Below, piece after piece: positions 1-5,826 of a DNA stretch of 6,956 bases. Position 1 is the stretch's first letter, and each line of letters begins with the position of its first letter. Source of the DNA: Rhodospirillales bacterium (GTDB lineage Bacteria; Pseudomonadota; Alphaproteobacteria; Rhodospirillales; JASLLV01); contig JASMAE010000121.1 in NCBI GenBank assembly GCA_030754475.1, positions 1-6,956 on the forward strand. Reading direction: 5' to 3'. Position numbers and translations under genes: made by a program. Under the pieces are notes generated by a model that saw only the letters and a list, made by a program, of their open reading frames with translations, had not been told where the DNA came from and made no database searches.

Positions 1-13
1 GCACATACCTGTC

Positions 14-45
14 CGGTCGAGCGATCGATGCTACTGGATCGACCG
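14..45. repeat. Inverted repeat just after the transposase stop
   Basis: CGGTCGA at 14-20 and TCGACCG at 39-45 form a perfect 7-bp inverted repeat around an 18-base loop, three bases beyond the transposase stop codon on the minus strand. No T-run follows, so a classical intrinsic terminator is not supported. It could be a structural or regulatory hairpin near the missing left end of the element. Confidence 0.5.
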
Positions 46-48
46 CTG

Positions 49-1398
49 TCATGGCGGCAATGGTGCTGGCCGCAGCCCGTCAATCAGGCGCAGGATGTTG
101 GCGAACAGGGTTCTGGGAATGGTGACCTCCGCCATCTGGAAAGTGATGTAACGGCCGTGGCGCACCACCTTGGCGCCGATTTTGATCAGCTTCTCGCGCA
201 GAGTGGTCAGCGACCAGTGCTCGACCTCATCGGGCAGCGCCAGCGTCCTGAGGAAGTTGCCCATGTTGTAAGCCAGCACGTGCAGCTGGAGACGCACCTC
301 ATTGTTCCTGAACCCGTGGCAGGACAGCCGCGTCCAGTTGATGGCATTCTTGCCTTCCTTGATGTGTTGCTCCGCGGTGCCACGCCGATTGTAGAAGGCA
401 ACGACGCGCTCAGCTGGGCGTGACAGGTTGGCGACGACGAAGCCGACCCTCGGATACAGTTCGCCGGGGTGCCACTCCACCTTGGCCACGACGCGGCGGG
501 CTTTGTCCCAGCTGTTGGCCCGGTAGCTGAAGCTGGTGTAGAAGCGTCGTACATGATTGGGCGGGCGGCCAACAGGTCGCGCGAGCAGGTGTGCAATACA
601 TTCCTGCAGCACTCGATTGGCGGGAAGCCTGATCGCATACAGAAAGCCCTCGGCTTCCAGGAACTCATACACCTCCGGCGAGGCGAAGGCGGCATCGGCG
701 CGGAAGTAGCGCCGCAGCTTCCGGTCCCGGTATCTATCGACGACCGGTTCCAGCACCTCGCGCCAGCCATCGGCGGAGTGCATGTTGCCAGGACGAAGGG
801 CACCGCGTTCAACGTCACCGAACTGATTGAACACGAACAGCGGATGGTAACAGGTGCAGCCGAAGTGACCGTTGTAGGCGGTTCCTTCCTGTTCGCCATG
901 GGTGGGGCTGACGCTGCTGTCCATGTCGAGGGCGATCATCTTCGGTGGTCGGCGGTCGTGCACTCGGTCGATCCAAACGCCGGATAGGGCGGTCAACGCT
1001 GCCAGGTTATCGTCCGTCGCCAGCCATTCCGTCTCAAACCGCCCCATCTGACTGCTTGAGGCCGCCATCCGATCAAGGCCCTTATGGTCCACGATGGCGC
1101 GCATGACGGGATCGTGCGCCAGGCGTTCGGCGTCGTTCACGTCCTCATAGCCAGCAAGACGGCCGAACACCGATTGCCGAAGAAGTCCCACCAGGAGATG
1201 TCGGGTGTTCTTGCCGCGCCGCGCCTCAAACAGAACCTCTCCGCTCAGTTCGGTCAGTCCAAGCGCGTGATCGAGCTCGCGGTAGGGAAGAAGGCCACCA
1301 TCGGATGAGATGTCGCTGCCGTGGAATTCCAGCTTCACGCGGCGGTCAAAATCGACCCGAAGAGGCTCAAGTTTCGTTTCACCCATCGGGTACGCCAT
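49..1398 (-). CDS. IS1380-family transposase (DDE type)
   Basis: A 449-residue protein, about the usual length for IS1380 transposases, which cut and rejoin DNA at the element ends through an RNase H-like DDE fold. Likely catalytic residues are an Asp in LDMDSS (158 or 160), Asp235 in YFRADAAF, and a Glu in the segment YNRRGTAEQHIKEGK (336-350), the family's characteristic C-terminal signature. A further conserved-looking block, rich in aromatic residues and Cys, runs from about 175 to 195 (YNGHFGCTCYHP at its start). The N-terminal 30 residues hold the typical basic stretch followed by SSDGGLLPYRELD. The reading frame is uninterrupted, so the enzyme may be active. ATG at 1398 is chosen because a GGGGGA sequence lies about seven bases upstream; an in-frame ATG at 1386 is an alternative. 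It is the only gene in the element. Confidence 0.93.
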   Translation of the reverse strand: MAYPMGETKLEPLRVDFDRRVKLEFHGSDISSDGGLLPYRELDHALGLTELSGEVLFEARRGKNTRHLLVGLLRQSVFGRLAGYEDVNDAERLAHDPVMRAIVDHKGLDRMAASSSQMGRFETEWLATDDNLAALTALSGVWIDRVHDRRPPKMIALDMDSSVSPTHGEQEGTAYNGHFGCTCYHPLFVFNQFGDVERGALRPGNMHSADGWREVLEPVVDRYRDRKLRRYFRADAAFASPEVYEFLEAEGFLYAIRLPANRVLQECIAHLLARPVGRPPNHVRRFYTSFSYRANSWDKARRVVAKVEWHPGELYPRVGFVVANLSRPAERVVAFYNRRGTAEQHIKEGKNAINWTRLSCHGFRNNEVRLQLHVLAYNMGNFLRTLALPDEVEHWSLTTLREKLIKIGAKVVRHGRYITFQMAEVTIPRTLFANILRLIDGLRPAPLPP

Positions 1399-1428
1399 TA
1401 CCGATCCCCCAACATCTCCTCAACACTT

Positions 1429-1448
1429 TGATTCTTATATACGAATCA
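1429..1448. repeat. Inverted repeat in the transposase leader
   Basis: TGATTC at 1429-1434 and GAATCA at 1443-1448 form a perfect 6-bp inverted repeat with an AT-rich 8-base spacer, in the 95-base region between the element's right end and the transposase start. Both arms contain a GANTC site. The place suits a transposase promoter or operator, but no well-spaced -35/-10 pair could be built: TTGACG at 1455-1450 (minus) is only 10 bases from TATAAG. Confidence 0.45.
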
Positions 1449-1480
1449 GCGTCAAAGGTCAGCGAAATTGGGATCTATCT

Positions 1481-1497
1481 GGGAAATCCGGGCTTAA
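1481..1497 (-). repeat. Putative IS right terminal sequence and TTAA target
   Basis: On the minus strand the sequence reads TTAA (1497-1494) followed by GCCCGGATTTCCC (1493-1481). The position, about 83 bases upstream of the transposase start, fits an IS1380-type terminal repeat beside a TTAA duplication. The partner repeat and second TTAA are outside the window, so the call rests on family habit and position. Confidence 0.5.
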
Positions 1498-1591
1498 GCG
1501 CTGGACCACTAATCGGGGGCAGGCCAGCGACCCAATCAAAAGTCGCGACCGAGGTTTTCTTCGATGAATCGTAGTAAGTGATTGAAAAAAT

Positions 1592-1678
1592 TGGTGCGGG
1601 TGGAGGGACTTGAACCCCCACGACCTTGCGGTCACCAGATTTTGAGTCTGGCGCGTCTACCGGTTCCGCCACACCCGC
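1592..1678 (-). tRNA. tRNA-Leu (anticodon CAA)
   Basis: Read on the minus strand this is an 87-nt tRNA ending in an encoded CCA (1594-1592). The acceptor stem pairs GCGGGTG with CACCCGC, with A as discriminator base. The D-arm region reads TGGCGGAACCGGTAGACGCG. The anticodon stem CCAGA/TCTGG encloses the loop CTCAAAA, giving anticodon CAA for UUG codons. A long variable arm (GACC-GCAA-GGTC) marks it as class II, as expected for Leu. The T-arm has GGGGG/CCCTC around TTCAAGT. Downstream on the minus strand a six-T run (1590-1585) may help end transcription. The gene diverges from the YqaA-like gene and is intact. The insertion sequence lies about 95 bases beyond its 3' end, not within it. Confidence 0.97.
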
Positions 1679-1694
1679 CGATGCTCGAGCCTGC

Positions 1695-1722
1695 ATGATG
1701 CCCGAGCGCGCCCGCCAGTCAA
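1695..1722 (-). promoter_or_regulatory. Probable sigma70-type promoter of tRNA-Leu
   Basis: On the minus strand TTGACT (1722-1717, five of six to the -35 consensus) and CATCAT (1700-1695, four of six to the -10 consensus) are separated by 16 bases. The -10 ends 16 bases before the tRNA 5' end, leaving room for a short leader. The location is right for a tRNA promoter; the match is by eye only. Confidence 0.5.
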
Positions 1723-1839
1723 GCGGGCCGAGGCGGGCTCGCCCATGCCTCCTCTTCGCCGCACCGCGCGTTGCCCCCTGGCGCGGCGGCTGGTACACCA
1801 CTCGGCGCCCGCCCGCCGACCGATACCCGGAACACGCCC

Positions 1840-2421
1840 TTGCTCCAACGCCTTTACGACCGGCCGCTCGCGCTCGCCGGTCACCGGCACGCGATGGCCG
1901 CGCTCGCCTTGGTCTCGTTCGTCGAAAGCTCGGTCTTCCCCATCCCGCCGGACGTCCTCCTCGTGCCCATGGTGCTGGCAAGGCGTGCGGCAGCCTGGCG
2001 CATCGCGCTCGTTTGCACCGTGGCCTCGGTCGCGGGCGGGCTCGCGGGCTACGGCATCGGCCATTTCCTGTTCGAGACGGTCGGCCGGGCGCTGGTGGAG
2101 TTCTACGGCGCCGCGGACGAGGCCGCACGGTTTCAGCGGATCTTCGACGAATGGGGCTGGTGGATCGTCACCGGCGGCGGTCTCACGCCGTTCCCTTACA
2201 AGGTGGTGACGATCTTGAGCGGGGCGGCGGGGCTCGATCCGCTCGTCTTCACCGCCGCCTCGGCGATCTCGCGGGGGCTTCGATTCTTCGCGGTGGCGAC
2301 GCTCGTCTGGTACTTCGGGCCGCCGATCCGCGATTTCGTGGAACGTAACTTGCCGGCGGTTACGGCCGTCTTCTTCGTGATCCTGTTCGGCGCCTTCCTT
2401 CTGATCCGCTACGTGTTCTGA
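1840..2421 (+). CDS. YqaA/DedA-family inner membrane protein
   Basis: A 193-residue multi-span membrane protein of the YqaA branch of the DedA (SNARE-associated, VTT) family. These are inner-membrane proteins; some DedA members take part in lipid carrier recycling or membrane homeostasis, but the role of the YqaA branch is not settled. Visible features are the N-terminal RLYDRPLALAGHRHA, the signature SFVESSVFPIPPDVLLVPM (about residues 26-44), a glycine-rich span near 60-75, and GLTPFPYKVVTILSGAAGL (114-132), the Pro-containing re-entrant segment typical of DedA proteins, with C-terminal hydrophobic spans after it. No ATG suits: TTG at 1840 is chosen because relatives begin about here with M-L-x-R-L-Y-D. 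An upstream in-frame TTG at 1771 would add 23 residues of low-complexity sequence. Neither start has a clear ribosome site. dsbB follows after 53 bases. Confidence 0.85.
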   Translation: MLQRLYDRPLALAGHRHAMAALALVSFVESSVFPIPPDVLLVPMVLARRAAAWRIALVCTVASVAGGLAGYGIGHFLFETVGRALVEFYGAADEAARFQRIFDEWGWWIVTGGGLTPFPYKVVTILSGAAGLDPLVFTAASAISRGLRFFAVATLVWYFGPPIRDFVERNLPAVTAVFFVILFGAFLLIRYVF

Positions 2422-2474
2422 CGCAACACCGGGCGCGGGTGGCGCGCACGCGACCTTTCGGCTATGAGAAAGCC

Positions 2475-2990
2475 ATGGAACTCGCCGCGTTCCGCGCAAC
2501 TGCGCCCAGGGCCGTACCGATCGCCATCCTGGCGGCAAGCGCCGGCGCGCTCGGCTTCGCCTATGTCGCGGAGACCGTGTTCGGCATCGAACCCTGTGTG
2601 CTCTGCCTTTACCAGCGCGTTCCCTACGCGGCGACGGGAATCGTGGCGGTGCTCATGCTCGGCCTTCCGACGAACGCTCCGGTGACCCGCTGGGGCCTCA
2701 CCGTTTGCGCCGCGCTGTATCTGACCGGCGCTGGAATCGCGTCGTACCACGTGGGCGTCGAGCGGCATTGGTGGGTCTCGGTCGCGGCCTGCGGCGGCGG
2801 CGACGCGAGCGCGGTCACCATCGAAAGCTTGAACGCGCAACTCTCGGCCCCGTCCGAAAAGCCGTGCGACCAAGTGGATTGGACCCTGTTCGGGCTTTCC
2901 ATGGCCGGCTACAACGTCGCCCTTTCCGCGCTGCTTGGGGCCGCCGCGCTCTGGGCGTGGCGTCTTCTCGGCGGGCGGCCCGCGCCATGA
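2475..2990 (+). CDS. dsbB: Disulfide bond formation protein B (DsbB family)
   Basis: A 171-residue inner-membrane thiol oxidase that re-oxidises the periplasmic dithiol oxidase DsbA and passes the electrons to quinone. The sequence has hydrophobic spans at about 14-32, 50-64, 73-90 and 138-165, matching the four-helix topology. The first periplasmic redox pair is Cys41-Val-Leu-Cys44, followed by LYQR with Arg48, the residue associated with quinone binding in this family. The second loop carries Cys106 (AACGGGD) and Cys131 (KPCDQVDW), the pair that exchanges with DsbA. The family tail motif WTLFGLSMAGYN is present. ATG at 2475 has an AG-rich GAGAAAG just upstream; a GTG at 2439 would add 12 residues. 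Its stop overlaps the start of coq7, so translation is probably coupled. DsbB uses ubiquinone and COQ7 makes it, which fits the pairing. Confidence 0.92.
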   Translation: MELAAFRATAPRAVPIAILAASAGALGFAYVAETVFGIEPCVLCLYQRVPYAATGIVAVLMLGLPTNAPVTRWGLTVCAALYLTGAGIASYHVGVERHWWVSVAACGGGDASAVTIESLNAQLSAPSEKPCDQVDWTLFGLSMAGYNVALSALLGAAALWAWRLLGGRPAP

Positions 2991-3577
2991 TGGCCGAGGC
3001 GCCGAAGCCCCGCCGACGCAAGCCTCGCCCGCGCAAGTCGCGCCCGCGCCTTCCCGGCGATCCCAGCCTCGACGAGCTGCTCGCGCGCATCATCCGGGTC
3101 GACCACGCCGGCGAGTACGGCGCCGTCAGGATCTACGCGGGCCAGCTCCGCGTCCTGGGCGAGACCGATTCGGCCCCCCCCATCCGCGAGATGGCGGAGG
3201 CCGAGGCGCGCCATCTCGAAACCTTTGAGCGGCTTATGGTGGAGCGCCGGGTACGCCCCACCGCGCTGATGCCGCTCTGGACCGTCGCCGGATTCGCGCT
3301 CGGGGCGGCGACGGCGGCGCTCGGCCCGCGCGCCGCCATGGCGTGCACGGTCGCCGTGGAAGAGGTGATCGACGGGCACTATACGCGCCAGATTGAGTGC
3401 CTCGGCGACGACGATCCCGCGCTTGCGCGCACGCTTCGGAAATTTCGCGCCGACGAGCACGAACACCGCGACGCCGGGCTCGCGCACGGGGCCGCCGAAG
3501 CGCCCGGCTACTTGCCGCTGACCGGCGCGATCAAGGCGGCGTCGCGGCTCGCCATCTGGCTCTCGGAACGAATTTAG
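2987..3577 (+). CDS. coq7: 3-demethoxyubiquinol 3-hydroxylase (COQ7 family)
   Basis: A 196-residue di-iron monooxygenase that hydroxylates demethoxyubiquinol, the penultimate step of ubiquinone synthesis, at the inner face of the cytoplasmic membrane. All expected carboxylate-bridged di-iron ligands are visible: Glu43 in DHAGEYGA, Glu73 and His76 in EAEARHLETF, Glu125 or 126 in VAVEEVIDGHY, and Glu157 and His160 in RADEHEHRD. The length and compact form match the short COQ7 type of alphaproteobacteria rather than the longer UbiF flavoprotein or the beta/gamma COQ7 form. Residues 7-21 are a strongly basic Arg/Lys/Pro tail before the conserved core. The start is the first ATG of ATGATG at 2987, which overlaps the dsbB stop as ATGA; the second ATG at 2990 is equally possible. 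The frame stays intact through an eight-C run at 3174-3181. Confidence 0.95.
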   Translation: MMAEAPKPRRRKPRPRKSRPRLPGDPSLDELLARIIRVDHAGEYGAVRIYAGQLRVLGETDSAPPIREMAEAEARHLETFERLMVERRVRPTALMPLWTVAGFALGAATAALGPRAAMACTVAVEEVIDGHYTRQIECLGDDDPALARTLRKFRADEHEHRDAGLAHGAAEAPGYLPLTGAIKAASRLAIWLSERI

Positions 3578-3601
3578 GCCCTTTAATTCACAAGCGATTC
3601 T

Positions 3602-3607
3602 GGAGAG
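3602..3607 (+). promoter_or_regulatory. Ribosome binding site that argues for the 3615 start
   Basis: GGAGAG lies seven bases before ATG 3615. It is one of the clearest Shine-Dalgarno sequences in the window and points to 3615 as the original start of the DUF2336 gene, although that ATG is in a different frame from the body of the gene. Confidence 0.65.
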
Positions 3608-3614
3608 AACCGAA

Positions 3615-4731
3615 ATGGCGATTGTCCAGAGCATGTATTTGTACCGGCTTGCGCGAGATCAAGTCCGCGCAAGGAAGCAAGGCTTTCGCCAAGGCCATGT
3701 CCGACGTCTTTCTTGAGCACTACCCGACGCTGAGCCGGCGCGAACGCGCCCAGATGTTCGAGATCCTGCACATGCTGGTGCACGACATGGAGATGCTCCT
3801 GCGCCAGGTCATGAGCGAGCATCTGGCCCAGCTCGACGACGTGCCGCGCGCGCTCGCCATGCTGCTCGCGAATGACGAGATCGAAGTCGCCTTTCCCATC
3901 CTTTCGTTAAGCACCGTGCTGCTCGACGAAGACCTGGTCGAGATCATCCGCAACCGCAGCGTCGAGCACCAGCTCGCCGTCACCAAGAGGCCGAGCATTA
4001 GCGAGACCGTGTCGGATGCGCTGGTCGAGACCGGCGTCGAAGGCGTCGTCGCCAGCCTGCTCGCCAACGCGAAAGCAGCTATCTCGAGCGCGACATTCAC
4101 ATACCTGGCCGAGGAATCGAAACGCGTCACCGCGTACCAGGAGCCGCTGCTTCGCCGCGAGGACCTGGAACCCGACCTGGCGAAGCGCATGTTCGCCTGG
4201 GTCTCGACGGCGCTCAGGCAATTCGTCCTGGAAAACTACGAGATCGACCCGGCCTATGTCGACGAGATCATCGAGAGATCGATCCTGGACGAACTTGGCT
4301 CCGCGGGGACCAGCGCCGGCCGACCCGGCGCGCGCGACAAGCTCGCGGATGCGCTTAAAAAGGAAGGTCAGCTCACGCCGGAGATCATGGTGCAGGCCCT
4401 CCAGGACGGCGAGGTGCAGCTGTTCGTCGCCATGTTTCGCCAGCTCACGGGCATCCCCGAAAAAGTAGTCGAAAGTATGGTTTTCGACCACGACGGCCTT
4501 GGGTTGGCCATCGCCTGCAAGGCCGCGAACCTGGGAAAGCTGAACTTCTCGTCCATATTCGCCTGCTGCCGAAAAGCGCGAGAGGGCGGCGACAAGGGTT
4601 TGCGCCAGGAAGTCCGCAGGTTGCTTGCCCTCTATGACCGGATGTCCCATGCGGCCGCGGAAGTTGTTGTGAAACGCTGGCGCCAGAAAATCGGCTATCA
4701 AGCCGCCATTCGTGAACTCGAGCTTTCCTAG
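3615..4731 (+). CDS. DUF2336 domain-containing protein, apparent frameshift near residue 15
   Basis: DUF2336 proteins are mostly alphaproteobacterial, largely alpha-helical, soluble and of unknown function. The frame ending at 4731 is open from before 3649 and carries the family's helical core from LEHYPTLSRRERAQMFEIL onward, with DVPRALAMLLANDEIEVAFP and the C-terminal RLLALYDRMSHAAAEVVVKRW. The strong ribosome site and ATG at 3615 start another frame, MAIVQSMYLYRLARD, which then runs to a stop after 33 codons. This short peptide reads like the normal N-terminus of the family. Dropping one base at about 3660 joins it to KSAQGSKAFAKAMSDV and gives a 371-residue protein. Without that correction the nearest in-frame starts are TTG 3649 and ATG 3697 (344 residues), both with poor ribosome sites. 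The start lies 37 bases after coq7. No function can be given; either a sequencing indel or true N-terminal decay is possible. Confidence 0.8.
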
Positions 4732-4914
4732 AGCGAATCGCCACGCACGATTCCGAGCGAACGCAACTGGTCGAGGATAGGTCCTCCGCCTAAATCCTTC
4801 GGGGATTCGAAGAATCGAGCCTCACGCTGCGCATCGCCAGGAATGTGGCTTGACACGACCCACTGGGAATTTCAGAGTGCGGTCATCATCGTCGTCGTGG
4901 GAAATGGGGACCTC
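4732..4914. other. Intergenic spacer with clustered GANTC sites and small hairpins
   Basis: No gene was found in these 183 bases. Four GANTC sites occur within 82 bases (4735, 4749, 4804, 4812). The first two form a 6-bp hairpin, GAATCG/CGATTC with a seven-base loop, directly after the DUF2336 stop. The last two form GATTC-GAA-GAATC. GANTC is the target of the CcrM methylase of alphaproteobacteria. A TTGACA occurs at 4850-4855, but no convincing -10 follows at the right distance, so no promoter is called. Confidence 0.4.
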
Positions 4915-5732
4915 ATGGCTAAGAATTCACTGTGGACACGTCTGTCCAAAGCACTCCGTGAAGAGGCGCCAGAGACAACCGACGACATCGATCGCGACCT
5001 CGAATCCGTTGTTCAGGCGATCAAGGAGGCCGAGGTCGAGACCGTGGATGCCAACAACGTCCTCGGCGGGGGCTGGGGCTCTGCGGGCGACATGGTCTAC
5101 ATCATGGACATGGCGCCATCTACGCCATCATCGGGGCGCGCTCGGAGCGGTTGGCATCGGCAACCGAACTGACCTGCCGAAAGATATTCTCGGAGCAGAT
5201 CGAGTCGGGCCGCGGTCGCGCCTCGTTCGAAGGCAACCGTTTTTTCATGCGTTTCGCCGGATTGGATGAGTCCCAAGGCTTTCACCGGGCGGCCTTGATC
5301 GTCAACGAAATCGGTAGCCGAATCCTTGGCGACCGCTTCCACACCATGGAAATCCCGTGGCTTGTGGTGGCCGTGGACGCCGCCGACATCACCGCCGCGG
5401 ACGGATCGCTGAACCTGGAGAGGGTGGAGGCCGCAGTGCAGCGCGGGGGACGTCCCGTCGCCATGGACGAACCCGGCGCCGAGGCCCCGGAGTGGGTGAG
5501 GCTGCGGTGGAAGAGACGACTCGCGGGATCCGACGCCGACCAAGATGATCCGATGTGGACGGAGCTGACACCCGAGCAAAGGGGTACGGCGCGAGCCTCC
5601 GGCGGGGCGGGCTCGGAGAGGGATCCGTCCGGATGGATCCAGCGAATCGCGAGGGAGAGGCGCAAGCAGAGACAATCGTTCGCGGGCAAAGATCGGCGAA
5701 AGCGCCTCGATCGCCGCGGTCGCGGGTTTTAG
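4915..5732 (+). CDS. Protein of unknown function, apparent frameshift near 5117; possible degenerate GGDEF-like fold
   Basis: I do not recognise this gene with certainty. ATG 4915 has GGGGA four bases upstream and opens MAKNSLWTRLSKALREE, then an acidic stretch and DMVYIMDMA, after which the frame degrades and stops at 5172. A second frame reads IYAIIGARSERLASATEL from 5118 on and runs to the stop at 5732. The two halves join if one base was lost at about 5117, giving about 272 residues. The joined middle, roughly residues 60-145, follows the order of a GGDEF domain: a hydrophobic strand ending in Asp (VYIMD), an I-Y-x-I-I-G segment, a helix, then FEGNRFFMRF where GGDEF would be, then the helix HRAALIVNEIGSRIL. 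The catalytic and metal residues are not preserved, so an enzyme is unlikely. The C-terminal 60 residues are Arg/Lys-rich and look disordered. The cyclase-like reading is inference only. Confidence 0.6.
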
Positions 5733-5772
5733 GCCACAGCCCCCGACCCATCCGCCAGTCACTCGATCCAGC

Positions 5773-5793
5773 GCGGACGGCGGACGGCGGACG
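5773..5793. repeat. Three perfect 7-bp tandem repeats
   Basis: GCGGACG occurs three times head to tail, without mismatch, at 5773, 5780 and 5787. It lies in the 94-base gap between the convergent unknown gene and the crotonase gene, so it is non-coding. Its small size and GC-rich make-up are compatible with simple slippage. Confidence 0.7.
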
Positions 5794-5808
5794 ACCCGCG
5801 CAAGGCCT

Positions 5809-5826
5809 GGGCCCGGAACCGGGTCC
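5809..5826 (-). terminator. GC-rich hairpin directly after the crotonase stop
   Basis: GGGCCCGG (5809-5816) can pair with CCGGGTCC (5819-5826), with one G-T wobble and a very tight loop. It touches the crotonase stop codon on the minus strand. No T-run follows on either strand, so termination, if any, would not be of the classical intrinsic type. It may simply stabilise the transcript end. Confidence 0.3.

Larger units (their letters stand above)
1..1493 (-). mobile_element. IS1380-family insertion sequence, left end outside window
   Basis: This stretch is one transposase gene plus flanking non-coding DNA, the layout of a simple IS1380-family element. The transposase reads on the minus strand. 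The end upstream of the transposase lies at about 1493, where the minus strand reads GCCCGGATTTCCC directly after a TTAA. IS1380-type elements commonly target a short AT-rich site of this kind. No matching inverted copy of that end occurs in the first 48 bases, so the other terminus must lie before position 1 and the element is cut by the window edge rather than visibly truncated. The family is assigned from the protein; the exact right boundary is inferred. Confidence 0.85.

Noticed and set aside
1592..1678. tRNA-Leu as an integration site for a genomic island
   Set aside because: There is no integrase and no repeated tRNA 3' end in the window. The nearby element is a DDE-type insertion sequence, which does not use tRNA attachment sites.
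1657..2538. Long minus-strand open frame opposite the YqaA-like gene
   Set aside because: Rich in Arg, Pro, Gly and Ala with no recognisable motif; it overlaps both the tRNA and a well-supported membrane protein gene. Typical of GC-rich DNA.
3582..3587. TTTAAT as a -10 box for a separate DUF2336 promoter
   Set aside because: Five of six matches, but no -35-like sequence at 16-18 bases upstream; it may be chance in an AT-rich patch.
2909..3634. 241-codon minus-strand open frame opposite coq7
   Set aside because: Mirrors a gene with all catalytic residues in frame; the antisense protein is low-complexity Arg-rich sequence.
3655..3665. Programmed +1 frameshift in the DUF2336 gene
   Set aside because: No known slippery codon, internal Shine-Dalgarno stimulator or stop codon at the shift point; a simple indel is the more economical reading.
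3907..4701. 264-codon minus-strand open frame opposite DUF2336
   Set aside because: The plus-strand frame matches a known family along its length; the antisense frame does not.
4850..4878. TTGACA as a promoter for the unknown gene
   Set aside because: The -35 is perfect, but at 16-18 bases spacing there is only a CAGAGT-like sequence, so no credible -10.
5773..5793. Possible CRISPR or iteron array
   Set aside because: Only three contiguous 7-bp units with no spacers, and no cas or replication gene nearby.
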